Shown: positions 26,022-34,105 of the stretch, piece by piece | Position numbering within the stretch: the stretch's first letter is position 1 | Layout: every line of letters begins with the position of its first letter | NCBI GenBank assembly: GCA_963169195.1 | Contig: CAUJDN010000080.1 | Coordinates: forward strand, 1 to 39,676 | Direction of reading: 5' to 3' | DNA length: 39,676 nucleotides | From: Acidobacteriota bacterium | GTDB lineage: Bacteria > Acidobacteriota > Vicinamibacteria > Vicinamibacterales > UBA2999 | Notes under the pieces: model-generated | Databases searched by the model: none | The model's input: the letters and a program-made list of their open reading frames with translations, nothing else | Told to the model about the DNA's origin: nothing | Made by a program: the position numbers and the translations under genes

Positions 26022-27071
26022 ATGTCACTCCGGATTCTGATCGTCCGCCTCAGCGCGCTCGGTGACATCGTGCACGCGCTGCCGGTGCTGTCCGCGCTCG
26101 GGCGGCAGGATCCGGAGGCGGAAATCGACTGGCTGGTGGAGGAGGCGTATGCGCCCGTGCTGTCGCTGGCGCGAGGGCTGCGGCAACGCGTGGTCGTTCG
26201 CGCTCGAGCGGTTCCTCCTCCGGGAGGCGGGACGTCCTTCTCCGGGGGCCCCGGCCACCTGCGCGCACTGGCGTTCCTGCGCCGCCAGCACTACGACGTC
26301 GCGCTCGACCTGCAGGGTCTCATCAAGTCGGCGGTCTGGGCGCGCCTGTCGGGCGCGCGGCGCGTGGTGGGCTTTGCGCGCGGGCACCTGCGCGAGCCGC
26401 AGGCCGCCTGGTTCTACACCGAGACCGTCACGCCGCCAGCCACGCCGCACATCCTGCAGAAGAACCTGGCGGTGGCGGCGCACCTGGGCGCCGCGGTGTC
26501 GCCGGTCACCATGCCGCTCGACCCAGGGACGCGCCCGGATCTCCAGCGACAGGTGGAGGCGGCCGTTGGCGGGGCGCGCTACGCGGTGCTGAACCCCGGC
26601 GCCGCGTGGCCGAACAAGCGCTGGCCGCCGGCGCGCTTCTCGGCGCTGGCCTCGGTGCTCCGGCAGCGCCACGGGCTGGTGTCGCTCGTCACGTGGGGAC
26701 CGGCCGAGCGCGAGCTGTCGGAGGGCATCGTGCAGGCCTCCGGAGGTGCCGCGGTCCTGGCGCCGCCCACCGACATCGCCGACCTGGCCGCCCTCATGCT
26801 CGGCGCGGCGCTCGTGGTGGCCGGGGACACCGGGCCGCTGCACATCGCCGCCGCAATGGGGGCGCCCATTGTCGGGCTGTACGGTCCCACGTGGCCCGAG
26901 CGCAACGGGCCGTGGAATCCGCGGGATGAAGTGATCTCACGGGCGGCGCGGTGCCAGTGCCATCACAAGCGGCGGTGCCAGATCGGCGCGCCGTGCATCG
27001 ACGACATCACGGTGGACGAGGTGGTGGCGGCGGCCGATCGCCGCCTCGAAACGGAGGGGCGCGCGTCGTGA
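26022..27071 (+). CDS. waaC: ADP-heptose:LPS heptosyltransferase I
   Basis: 349 residues, family 9 GT-B enzyme adding the first heptose to Kdo2-lipid A. ILIVRLSALGDIVHALPVL is the classic N-terminal acceptor-side motif. The donor half has LNPGAAWPNKRWPPARF, VAGDTGPLHIAAAMG and GLYGPTWPERNGP. A Cys-rich tail (CQCHHKRRCQIGAPC) follows. Start is ATG 26022. Ends with a GTGA overlap with the methyltransferase gene. WaaC acts before WaaF although encoded after it. Confidence 0.95.
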   Translation: MSLRILIVRLSALGDIVHALPVLSALGRQDPEAEIDWLVEEAYAPVLSLARGLRQRVVVRARAVPPPGGGTSFSGGPGHLRALAFLRRQHYDVALDLQGLIKSAVWARLSGARRVVGFARGHLREPQAAWFYTETVTPPATPHILQKNLAVAAHLGAAVSPVTMPLDPGTRPDLQRQVEAAVGGARYAVLNPGAAWPNKRWPPARFSALASVLRQRHGLVSLVTWGPAERELSEGIVQASGGAAVLAPPTDIADLAALMLGAALVVAGDTGPLHIAAAMGAPIVGLYGPTWPERNGPWNPRDEVISRAARCQCHHKRRCQIGAPCIDDITVDEVVAAADRRLETEGRAS

Positions 27072-27571
27072 GGCGGTGGCTGACGAGGTTTCGCGTGGGC
27101 CTGGGCTTCGGCCTGGCGGCGCTGGTCCTGTGGCTGGCCTCGCCGGCGTGGCCCACCTGGGCCGCGGGCGCGTCGATTGCCGCCTGCGGCGAGCTGCTTC
27201 GCGTGTGGGCGGCGGGCCACCTGGAGAAGAGCCGCGAGGTGACGAGTTCCGGCCCGTACCGCTACACGCGGCACCCGCTCTACCTGGGCTCCACGCTCAT
27301 CGGCATCGGCCTGGCCGTGGCCTCCGCCGACTTCGTCGTGGCCGCCATCATCGGGCTGTACCTGGGCCTCACGCTCTCGGCGGCACGCCGGAGCGAGGAA
27401 GCGCACTTGCGCGACAAGTTCGGCGATGCCTACGACGCGTACGCGGAACGTCGCGCCGCGCCGATGGATCGCCGTTTCTCCTGGGCCCGTGCGCTCCGCA
27501 ACCGCGAGCATCACGCCGTCGCTGGCCTCCTCGCCGGCTTTGCCCTGCTGGCCCTCAAGATCGCCCCCTGA
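27068..27571 (+). CDS. Isoprenylcysteine carboxyl methyltransferase-like membrane protein
   Basis: A 167-residue inner-membrane protein with four to five hydrophobic helices. The ICMT/PEMT (NnrU-like) methyltransferase signature SSGPYRYTRHPLYLGS (S-adenosylmethionine site) is followed by EEAHLRDKFGDAYDAYAER. GTG 27068 overlaps the waaC stop by four bases, so it belongs to the LPS operon and is probably its last gene. Bacterial members methylate unknown lipids or small molecules; a role in modifying an envelope lipid is an inference from position only. Confidence 0.85.
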   Translation: MRRWLTRFRVGLGFGLAALVLWLASPAWPTWAAGASIAACGELLRVWAAGHLEKSREVTSSGPYRYTRHPLYLGSTLIGIGLAVASADFVVAAIIGLYLGLTLSAARRSEEAHLRDKFGDAYDAYAERRAAPMDRRFSWARALRNREHHAVAGLLAGFALLALKIAP

Positions 27572-27664
27572 AACGAGAACACGAAGGCCACGAAACCCGA
27601 GAACCTCAGAACCCCAGAACCCCAGAACCTCAGAACCTCAGAACCCCAGAACCTCAGAACCCCA
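27572..27664. repeat. Mixed CACGAAG and CAGAACC repeats between the LPS operon and ubiX
   Basis: ACACGAAGGCCACGAAACC is followed by about eight CAGAACCT/CAGAACCC units, the same 8-bp family as in the gap-pgk gap. The ubiX stop codon (TCA on +, 27654-27656) lies inside the last units. No separate terminator is visible between the two convergent genes. Confidence 0.9.
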
Positions 27665-28229
27665 TCTCCCCCTTCCATCGCGGCGCATCGACCTGGATGT
27701 CGAACTGGTCCAGGAGGCGGATGGCGGTGTAGGTGACGAGGTCGTCGATGGTCGTGGGCCCGGTGTAGAACGCCGGCACGGGCGGGCAGATGACGACGCC
27801 CATCCGCGACAGCCTGAGCATGTTCTCGAGGTGGATGTCGCTCAACGGCGCCTCGCGCACGGCGAGCACCAGCCTCCGGCGCTCCTTCAGGACGACGTCC
27901 GCCGCGCGATGGACGAGCGAGTCGCCAAGGCCGTGCGCGATGGAGGCGAGCGAGCGCGCGCTGCAGGGCGCGACGAGCATCCCCCGGGTGCGGAACGAGC
28001 CGCTCGAGATGGCCGCACCCTCGTCGTTGGCGTGGTACACGGTGTGCGCGAGCGCCTGCACGTCCTTCACCGAGAACGGCGTCTCGTGCACCAGCGTGCG
28101 TGCGCCCCACTTGCTGAGCACCAGATGGGCCTCGATGCCGACCTGCCGGAGCAGCTGCAGCACCCGGACGCCGTAGATGGACCCCGAGGCGCCGGTGATG
28201 GCGACGATCAGGCGGTGGCTGTCGGACAT
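27654..28229 (-). CDS. ubiX: Flavin prenyltransferase UbiX
   Basis: 191 residues. It makes prenylated FMN, the cofactor of UbiD-type decarboxylases used in ubiquinone and aromatic-acid metabolism. FMN-binding AITGASGSIYG is at 10-20; MLVAPCSARSLASIAHG, RRRLVLAVREAPLS and NMLRLSRMGVVICPPVPAFY are conserved. ATG 28229 follows GGAGG closely. The last residues (MGF) and stop come from the repeat GGTTCTGA, so the natural end may once have been different. No ubiD is nearby. Confidence 0.96.
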   Translation of the reverse strand: MSDSHRLIVAITGASGSIYGVRVLQLLRQVGIEAHLVLSKWGARTLVHETPFSVKDVQALAHTVYHANDEGAAISSGSFRTRGMLVAPCSARSLASIAHGLGDSLVHRAADVVLKERRRLVLAVREAPLSDIHLENMLRLSRMGVVICPPVPAFYTGPTTIDDLVTYTAIRLLDQFDIQVDAPRWKGEMGF

Positions 28230-28241
28230 CGGCCTCCAATA

Positions 28242-28271
28242 TTGACGATTTGGACGACCCCTGACTACAAT
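28242..28271 (+). promoter_or_regulatory. Putative sigma-70 promoter of tRNA-Val
   Basis: TTGACG (28242-28247), 18 bp, TACAAT (28266-28271), then 21 bp to the tRNA 5' end. It is the closest match to consensus in the window. Confidence 0.75.
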
Positions 28272-28292
28272 TAGATCCTTTGCCGGGAGTGA

Positions 28293-28368
28293 GGGCGGTT
28301 AGCTCAGTTGGTAGAGCACCGGCTTTACACGCCGGCTGTCACAGGTTCGAGTCCTGTACCGCCCACCA
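28293..28368 (+). tRNA. tRNA-Val (TAC)
   Basis: 76 nt including encoded CCA. Acceptor stem GGGCGGT/ACCGCCC; anticodon arm CCGGC-TTTACAC-GCCGG gives TAC (codon GUA and others); T arm ACAGG-TTCGAGT-CCTGT. Confidence 0.98.
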
Positions 28369-28528
28369 GGTCGGGGCCGATGCCCATCGTGCCTGTCCGG
28401 CGACGCGGTGAACGGGCGATCGATCTTGTGATGTAATGACCTGTCGATCGACCGGCCGACCCTGGGGCGCCCTGACGACGCGCCGGCTCACCAGGACGGC
28501 CTTTCCGTAGATCGACAGATCCCCGAAC

Positions 28529-28605
<77 letters not shown>

Positions 28606-28715
28606 AGGCACCCCACCGCGCAGCCCACGCGCGTCGGGGACCCCGCTCTGTCTTGCTCCGCGCTGGGCCCGCGGGCCGGCCGTCCTCAGTCACGCCCCGC
28701 GGCTGCCCCAGGCCA

Positions 28716-28743
28716 GCGGGTGCGGGTCCCGTCCACCCCGCTA
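28716..28743 (+). repeat. Partial duplicate of the tRNA-Asp 3' end (att-like)
   Basis: 28 bases match the tRNA-Asp 3' end (28578-28605) at 25 positions; the mismatches are at offsets 7, 10 and 27. It covers the T arm, 3' acceptor strand and CCA region only, so it is not a tRNA gene. Such 3'-end copies are typical traces of tRNA-targeted integration, but no integrase lies between them. Confidence 0.8.
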
Positions 28744-28754
28744 CACTATCCCGG

Positions 28755-29774
28755 ATGCCCTTCCACGCCATCGTCGGCCATCGCCGCCAGACCGCGCTGC
28801 TCGCCCGCGCCATCGAGCGCGGGGCGCTGCCGCCGACGCTCCTCTTCGCCGGTCCCATGGGCGTGGGGAAGTGGCGCGTGGCCCTGGCCACCGCGCAGGC
28901 GCTCAACTGCCTCGAGCCGCGGCGGAGCCCTGACCGGCCCCTCGCGGTCGATGCGTGTGGCACGTGCCGCGCCTGCGAGCGCATCGCGCGCGGCATCCAC
29001 GTGGACGTCATCGCGGTCGAGCCCGACGAGAAGGCCTCCATCAAGATCGACGTCGTGCGCGACGTGCTGTCGCGCACGTCGTATCGCCCCTTCGAGGGCC
29101 GGCGGCGCGTCGTGATCGTCCGCGACGCCGACACGCTGGAGCCGCAGGCGCAGAACGCGCTGCTCAAGTCGCTGGAGGAGCCGCCGCCCGCCACCGTCTT
29201 CATCATGACGACGGCGGTGCCCGGGGCGCTGCTGCCGACGGTGCGATCCCGGTCGATGACGCTCCGGTTCGGGCGGCTGACGGCCGACGAAGTCTCGGCC
29301 GTGCTCGTGCGCGACCACGAGCAGACGGAGCCGGAGGCGCGCGCGGTGGCGGCGATGGCTGATGGCTCGGTGGGCCAGGCGCTGTCGTTCGGGTCCACCG
29401 ACGTGGCGGTGCTCCGGGAGACGGCGCTGCTGCTGCTGACGCAGACCGCGGGCCGCGCCGACGTCCAGGGCCGGCTGCAGGCGGCCGGCGCGGTCGCGAG
29501 CAGCCCGTCGAAGAAGGACCGGCCGCGCGAGGAGCTCGCCGTGGTGCTCCGGCTCGCCGCGTCGATGCTGCGCGACATCGAGGCCATCAACGCCGGCGCG
29601 GATCCGCGCGTGCTCGCCAACCCCGTCGCCGCCGCCGAGCTGCGGGCCATCGCCTGCGACTTCGGCGGCGACCGTGCCCGCGAGGCCTTCGTCGCGGTGG
29701 ACCGCGCGCTCGTCGCCCTCGGCCGCAACGCCGGCCCGAAGGTGGTGACCGAGTGGCTCTCGATGCAGATCTGA
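28755..29774 (+). CDS. holB: DNA polymerase III delta' subunit
   Basis: A 339-residue clamp-loader AAA+ subunit. ATG 28755 gives MPFHAIVGHRRQ. The P loop is degenerate (GPMGVGKW, with Trp for Ser/Thr), as expected for delta', which does not hydrolyse ATP. A zinc module uses Cys52, 68, 71 and 74 (CGTCRACERI). RVVIVRDADTLEPQAQNALLKSLEEPP is the conserved Walker B/sensor stretch and is followed by TVRSRSMTLRF, where the usual SRC arginine-finger motif reads SRS. The C-terminal collar domain is complete. First gene of a + operon; the att-like tRNA copy lies 11 bp upstream of its start. Confidence 0.92.
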   Translation: MPFHAIVGHRRQTALLARAIERGALPPTLLFAGPMGVGKWRVALATAQALNCLEPRRSPDRPLAVDACGTCRACERIARGIHVDVIAVEPDEKASIKIDVVRDVLSRTSYRPFEGRRRVVIVRDADTLEPQAQNALLKSLEEPPPATVFIMTTAVPGALLPTVRSRSMTLRFGRLTADEVSAVLVRDHEQTEPEARAVAAMADGSVGQALSFGSTDVAVLRETALLLLTQTAGRADVQGRLQAAGAVASSPSKKDRPREELAVVLRLAASMLRDIEAINAGADPRVLANPVAAAELRAIACDFGGDRAREAFVAVDRALVALGRNAGPKVVTEWLSMQI

Positions 29775-29786
29775 AAGGAGACCTCG

Positions 29787-29833
29787 AGACCTTCGTGCCC
29801 TTCGCGCCTCCCTCGTGTCTTCGTGGTTTCTTT
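29787..29833. repeat. Inverted CACGAAG-type repeats between holB and pdxA
   Basis: CCTTCGTGCCCTTCGCGCCTCCCTCGTGTCTTCGTGG is split here as CCTTCGTG, CCCTTCGCG, CTCGTGTCTTCGTGG. It is the reverse complement of the family at 16526-16584. Confidence 0.7.
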
Positions 29834-29854
29834 CTTCTGAGCGATACTTGAGGC

Positions 29855-30757
29855 GTGCGTCGGGTGCGGGTGGGCATCACCGTGGGGGATCCGGCCGGCA
29901 TCGGGCCCGAGATTGCGGAGAAGGCACGGCAGGACGCACGCGTGCAGGCGGTCTGCGAGCCCGTGATCTACGGCCCGGCGTCGCTCGCCGGGGTGCGCGC
30001 CGGCGAGGAGAGCGCCGCCGGCGGCCGGGCGGCGTACGACACGCTGGTGCGCGCGGTGGACGCGGCACGGCGCGGCGAGATCGACGCGATTGCCACGGCG
30101 CCCCTCAGCAAGCGCGCCTTCGCGCTCGCGGGACTCCCCTGGAAGGGCCACACCGATCTGCTCGCGCACCTCTGCGGCGTGGAGCACGTGCGCATGCTGT
30201 TCTACGCGGCCGGGACCGAGGGGGCCGGCGGGCACGCGCCCCTGTGCGTGACGCTCGTGACCGTGCACGTTCCGCTGGCGGAGGTCCCGCGCCTGATCTC
30301 GACGCCGGAGGTCACGCGGACCATCGTCATGACCGCCGACTGGCTCCGGGTCCTCGGCACAACGGCTCCGCGCGTGGCGCTGGCCGGGCTCAACCCGCAC
30401 GCCGGCGAAGCCGGGCTGCTCGGCCACGAAGACGAGGATGTGCTCCGGCCGGCCGTGGCGGAGGCGCGAGGCCAGGGGGTGGACGCCAGCGGCCCATGGC
30501 CGGCCGACACGGTGTTCGTGCGCGCGGCGCGAGGGGAGTTCGACGCGGTCGTCGCCTGCTATCACGACCAGGGACTGATTCCGGTGAAGCTGCTGGCCTT
30601 CGGCGACGCGGTCAACGTCACCATCGGGCTGCCGATCATCCGGACCTCGGTGGACCACGGCACGGCGTTCGACATCGCCGGCCGCGACATCGCCGATCCG
30701 GGCAGCATGATCGCCGCCGTGCGCCTGGCGGCACGTCTGGCGGAGGCGCGGGCGTGA
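29855..30757 (+). CDS. pdxA: 4-hydroxythreonine-4-phosphate dehydrogenase
   Basis: A 300-residue cytoplasmic NAD-dependent enzyme of pyridoxal phosphate synthesis. The start motif is VGITVGDPAGIGPEI. Metal ligands are His99 (WKGHTD), His182 (LNPHAGE) and His237 (CYHDQGLIPVK). TSVDHGTAFDIAG is the conserved C-terminal signature. GTG 29855 is the only start before the family N terminus; the ribosome site is weak. At about 300 residues it is slightly shorter than E. coli PdxA (329). Its stop overlaps the smpB ATG. Confidence 0.95.
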   Translation: MRRVRVGITVGDPAGIGPEIAEKARQDARVQAVCEPVIYGPASLAGVRAGEESAAGGRAAYDTLVRAVDAARRGEIDAIATAPLSKRAFALAGLPWKGHTDLLAHLCGVEHVRMLFYAAGTEGAGGHAPLCVTLVTVHVPLAEVPRLISTPEVTRTIVMTADWLRVLGTTAPRVALAGLNPHAGEAGLLGHEDEDVLRPAVAEARGQGVDASGPWPADTVFVRAARGEFDAVVACYHDQGLIPVKLLAFGDAVNVTIGLPIIRTSVDHGTAFDIAGRDIADPGSMIAAVRLAARLAEARA

Positions 30758-31233
30758 TGGCCAGGCCCGCGGAGCCCGCCGAGACGGTGATCGCCGACAA
30801 CCGCAAGGCGTTCCACGACTACCACATCCTCGAAACCTTCGAGGCCGGCATCGCCCTGCTCGGCACCGAGGTGAAAGGCATCCGGGAGGGGCGGGCGAAC
30901 CTGCGCGACAGCTACGCGCAGGTGGAGAAGGGCGAGGTGTGGCTGTACAACGTGCACATCAACCCCTACTCGCACCGCGGCTACGTGGATCACGACCCGA
31001 AGCGGAAGCGGCGCCTGCTGCTGCACCGGTACGAGATCCGCAAGTTGATCGGCAAGACCGTCGAGAAGGGCCTGACGCTCGTGCCGACGAAGATGTACTT
31101 CAAGCACGGGAAGGTCAAGGTGGCGCTGGCGCTGGCGAAAGGCAAGCAGGCGCACGACAAGCGCGAGACCATCCGCCGGCGGGAAGCGGACCGCGAGACC
31201 CGCGCCGCCGTCAAGGAACGAGGACGACGTTGA
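30757..31233 (+). CDS. smpB: SsrA-binding protein SmpB
   Basis: A 158-residue tmRNA partner in trans-translation. Conserved IADNRKAFHDYHILETFEAG, LLGTEVKGIREGRANLRDSY and HINPYSHRGYVDHDPKRKR are present. The basic tail (KGKQAHDKRETIRRREADRE) inserts into the ribosomal A site. ATG 30757 overlaps the pdxA stop. The ssrA RNA gene itself is not in this window as far as I can see. Confidence 0.98.
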   Translation: MARPAEPAETVIADNRKAFHDYHILETFEAGIALLGTEVKGIREGRANLRDSYAQVEKGEVWLYNVHINPYSHRGYVDHDPKRKRRLLLHRYEIRKLIGKTVEKGLTLVPTKMYFKHGKVKVALALAKGKQAHDKRETIRRREADRETRAAVKERGRR

Positions 31234-32381
31234 CGCCCATCCCCTTCAATCGTGCGGCCGTGACCGGGCGCGAGGTCGACTACGTGACCCGCGCCATCAC
31301 CGCCGGCCCCATCCACGGCGACGGCCCGTTCACGCGCGACTGCCACCAGTGGCTCGAGCGGCTGACCGGCACGCGCAAGGCCCTGCTCACCACGTCGTGC
31401 ACGCACGCCCTGGAGATGACGGCGCTGCTCCTCGACCTGAAGGAGGGCGACGAAGTGATCGTGCCGCCCTTCACCTTCGTCTCCACGGTCAATGCCATCG
31501 TGCTGCGCGGCGCGCGCCCGGTGTTCGTGGACATCCGTCCCGACACGCTGAACCTCGACGAGCGGCTCATCGAGGCGGCCATCACCCCCCGCACGCGTGC
31601 CATCCTCGTCGTGCACTACGCCGGGGTGGCGTGCGAGATGGACGCCGTCATGGCCATCGCGCAGGCGCGAGGGCTCGCCGTGGTGGAGGACAACGCGCAC
31701 GGGCTCTTCGGCACCTACCGCAGGAAGCCGCTCGGGACCTTCGGCACCTTCGCCACGCTCAGCTTCCACGACACGAAGAACCTCTCGTGCGGTGAGGGCG
31801 GCGCCCTGTTGATCAACGACGCGGCGCACGTGGACCGGGCCGAGATCATCCGCGAGAAGGGCACGAACCGCGCGCGCTTCTTCCGCGGGCAGGTGGACAA
31901 GTACACCTGGTGCGACATCGGGTCCAGCTACCTGCCCTCCGACATCCTGGCGGCCTACCTGCTGGCCCAGCTCGAGTCGCACGACCGCATCCAGCGTCGC
32001 CGCCACGCCATCTGGAACCGCTACGCGGAGGCACTGGCGCCGTGGGCCGCCGACGCCGGCGTGCGACTGCCCGTCGTGCCCGAGCACTGCGGGCACCCGG
32101 CGCACATCTTCTACCTGCTGATGCCCTCGCTCGCGGCGCGCACGGCGCTGCTCGCGCACCTGCGCGAGCGCCTCATCCTGGCCGTGTTCCACTACCTGCC
32201 CCTGCACCTCTCGGACATGGGGCGCCGGCTCGGCGGGCGCGACGGGCAGTGCCCGGTCACCGAGGACGTGAGCGACCGCCTCGTGCGCCTGCCGCTCTTC
32301 TTCGAGCTGTCGGACGACGACCAGGGGCGCGTGATCGACGAGGTGATGGCCGCACCCTGCGAGGGCCGGGGCCGGAGATGA
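31230..32381 (+). CDS. wecE: dTDP-4-amino-4,6-dideoxygalactose transaminase (WecE-type, DegT/DnrJ/EryC1 family)
   Basis: A 383-residue PLP enzyme that aminates a dTDP-4-keto-6-deoxy sugar. It resembles E. coli WecE closely over its whole length: HGDGPFTRDCHQWLE, VPPFTFVSTVNAIVLRGA, VVHYAGVACEMDAVMAIA, IREKGTNRARFFRGQVD and KYTWCDIGSSYLPSDI. The PLP lysine is Lys183 in SFHDTKNLSCGEGGA. TTG 31230 overlaps the smpB stop and follows GAGG. In enterobacteria the product feeds Fuc4NAc into common antigen; here the end product is unknown. Confidence 0.9.
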   Translation: MTPIPFNRAAVTGREVDYVTRAITAGPIHGDGPFTRDCHQWLERLTGTRKALLTTSCTHALEMTALLLDLKEGDEVIVPPFTFVSTVNAIVLRGARPVFVDIRPDTLNLDERLIEAAITPRTRAILVVHYAGVACEMDAVMAIAQARGLAVVEDNAHGLFGTYRRKPLGTFGTFATLSFHDTKNLSCGEGGALLINDAAHVDRAEIIREKGTNRARFFRGQVDKYTWCDIGSSYLPSDILAAYLLAQLESHDRIQRRRHAIWNRYAEALAPWAADAGVRLPVVPEHCGHPAHIFYLLMPSLAARTALLAHLRERLILAVFHYLPLHLSDMGRRLGGRDGQCPVTEDVSDRLVRLPLFFELSDDDQGRVIDEVMAAPCEGRGRR

Positions 32382-33238
32382 GCATCGCCAGTCGCGCAGT
32401 GCTCGTCACCGGCGCGGACGGGCAGCTGGGGCGCGCCATCGCCGATCGCTTCGGAATCGGGGCCGTGATGCACGCCCTGGGCCGGCGCGACCTCGACATC
32501 ACCGATGCCGGCGCCGTGGCCGGCGTGTTCGCCCGCCATCGGCCCGGCCTGGTGATCAACTGTGCGGCGTTCACCGACGTGGACGGCGCCGAGGACCGGC
32601 CGCTGGAGGCCCTGGCCGTCAACGGCCTCGCGCCGGGCATCCTGGCCCGGGCGGCCGAGGCTGCAGGCGCGACGCTCGTCCACTTCAGCACCGACTTCGT
32701 GTTCGCGGGCCGCGAAGATCGGCCGTGGACCGAGGCCGACGCGCCCGAGCCACAGAGCGTGTACGCGCAGTCGAAGCTCGTGGGCGAGTGGCTCGCGCGC
32801 GACTGCCGCCGCCACTACACCCTGCGGGTCGAGAGCCTGTTCGGCGGCCCCAGGGCCCGCAGCACCATCGACCGCATCACCGAGGGCCTTCGCGCGGGCC
32901 GCGAGGTGACGCTCTTTCACGATCGGACCGTCACGCCGAGCTTCACGGCGGACGTGGCCGAGGCGACTCACGCGCTCCTCGCCCAAGGCGCGGCACCCGG
33001 CGTGTACCACTGCGTGAACTCCGGCGCCACGACGTGGCTGGGCCTGGGCCGGCACATCGCCCGCCTGCTGGGCCTCGACGAACGGCTCCTCGTGCCCGTG
33101 TCGGTGGCCGACGTCCGGCTCAGAGCCGCCCGCCCGCAGTACGCGGCCCTCTCGAACCGCAGGCTCGCCGATGCGGGCGTCCCGATGCCCGCGTGGGAGG
33201 ATGCCCTCGCGCGCTACCTGGTGCGCCCGTCGGCATGA
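32378..33238 (+). CDS. rmlD: dTDP-4-dehydrorhamnose reductase-type protein
   Basis: A 286-residue SDR-fold NAD(P)H reductase. The dinucleotide motif is VTGADGQLG (10-18) and the catalytic pair Tyr129/Lys133 is in YAQSKLVGE. NCAAFTDVDGAE, HFSTDFVFAG and TVTPSFTADVAEA are typical of RmlD/RfbD. The rest of the dTDP-rhamnose pathway (rmlA, B, C) is not in the window, so the exact keto-sugar substrate is inferred. ATGA overlap with the upstream aminotransferase and with the downstream glycosyltransferase shows tight co-translation. Confidence 0.85.
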   Translation: MSIASRAVLVTGADGQLGRAIADRFGIGAVMHALGRRDLDITDAGAVAGVFARHRPGLVINCAAFTDVDGAEDRPLEALAVNGLAPGILARAAEAAGATLVHFSTDFVFAGREDRPWTEADAPEPQSVYAQSKLVGEWLARDCRRHYTLRVESLFGGPRARSTIDRITEGLRAGREVTLFHDRTVTPSFTADVAEATHALLAQGAAPGVYHCVNSGATTWLGLGRHIARLLGLDERLLVPVSVADVRLRAARPQYAALSNRRLADAGVPMPAWEDALARYLVRPSA

Positions 33239-34095
33239 GCGTGACCGTCGTCATTGTCGGCTTCCGGGCGTACGAGGAACTCGAGCGCTGCCTCGCATCG
33301 CTGGCCAGGCACGAGTCCGGCGCGCGCGTCATGGTCGTGGACAACGACGCGGATGAAGCGGCGGGGCGTCGCATCGTGGCCGCGTTTCCCTCCATCACCT
33401 ACTTCGGGCGCCGCGAGAACCCGGGCTTTGGTGCTGCCGTGAACCGCGCCGCGCGCGAGGCGCCAGCCAGCCACCTGCTGCTGCTCAACCCCGACTGCGA
33501 AGTCGACGGGCCCATCGTGGCGCCGCTGCTCTCCGTGCTCGAGGCGCACCCGGAGGCCGGCATCGTCGGCGGGCTCGTGCGCGACGCGCTGGGTGGCGTG
33601 CAGGCGTCCGCGCGCCGGTTCCCCAATCTCACGACGGCCATCGCCGGGCGCACCTCGTGGCTGTCGCGCGTGGCTCCCGGTAATCCGCTGTCACGGTGGA
33701 ACCTCACCACGGTCCCGTCCGCAGGTGTCGTGCGCGTGGACTGGGTGAGTGGGGCTTTCCAGCTGATTCGCCGCGAATCGTTCGACGCCGCCGGCGGGTT
33801 CGACGAAGGCTTCTTCCTCTACTGGGAGGACGCGGATCTCTGCCGGCGCGTCGCCGCCGCCGGCTGGCACACGCTGTACGCCCCGGTCGCGGCGGTCGTG
33901 CACTACACGGCGCGCGCGAGCCTTCACACGCCGGTCCGCTCGCTGTGGGCCTTCCACCGGGGCGCGTTGCGATACTACTGGAAGCACGGGTCGTGGGTCG
34001 CTCGGATGGGCACGCCGGTGGTCGCCGCCGGCCTGGCGGGCCGATTCCTGGTTCGAGTGGTGCCCTGGGCGAGACGGGCGCGGCATGCGCAGTGA
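33235..34095 (+). CDS. Family 2 glycosyltransferase (WbbL-like)
   Basis: A 286-residue GT-A glycosyltransferase, related to rhamnosyltransferases. It shows VTVVIVGFRAYEELERCLASL at the start, VVDNDAD, NPGFGAAVNRAA, LLLNPDCEVDG (metal/nucleotide site), DWVSGAFQLIRRESF and GGFDEGFFLYWEDADLCRR (acceptor-side ED motif). The basic C-terminal stretch with one hydrophobic segment probably contacts the membrane. Coupled by ATGA to the rmlD-type gene, so it likely transfers the deoxysugar made by the two enzymes before it. Sugar and acceptor are inferred only. Confidence 0.88.
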   Translation: MSVTVVIVGFRAYEELERCLASLARHESGARVMVVDNDADEAAGRRIVAAFPSITYFGRRENPGFGAAVNRAAREAPASHLLLLNPDCEVDGPIVAPLLSVLEAHPEAGIVGGLVRDALGGVQASARRFPNLTTAIAGRTSWLSRVAPGNPLSRWNLTTVPSAGVVRVDWVSGAFQLIRRESFDAAGGFDEGFFLYWEDADLCRRVAAAGWHTLYAPVAAVVHYTARASLHTPVRSLWAFHRGALRYYWKHGSWVARMGTPVVAAGLAGRFLVRVVPWARRARHAQ

Positions 34096-34105
34096 ACGGT
34101 GACAC

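Noticed and set aside
28716..28743. A possible third tRNA gene after tRNA-Asp
   Set aside because: Only the T arm and 3' acceptor strand are present; no D or anticodon arm precedes it.
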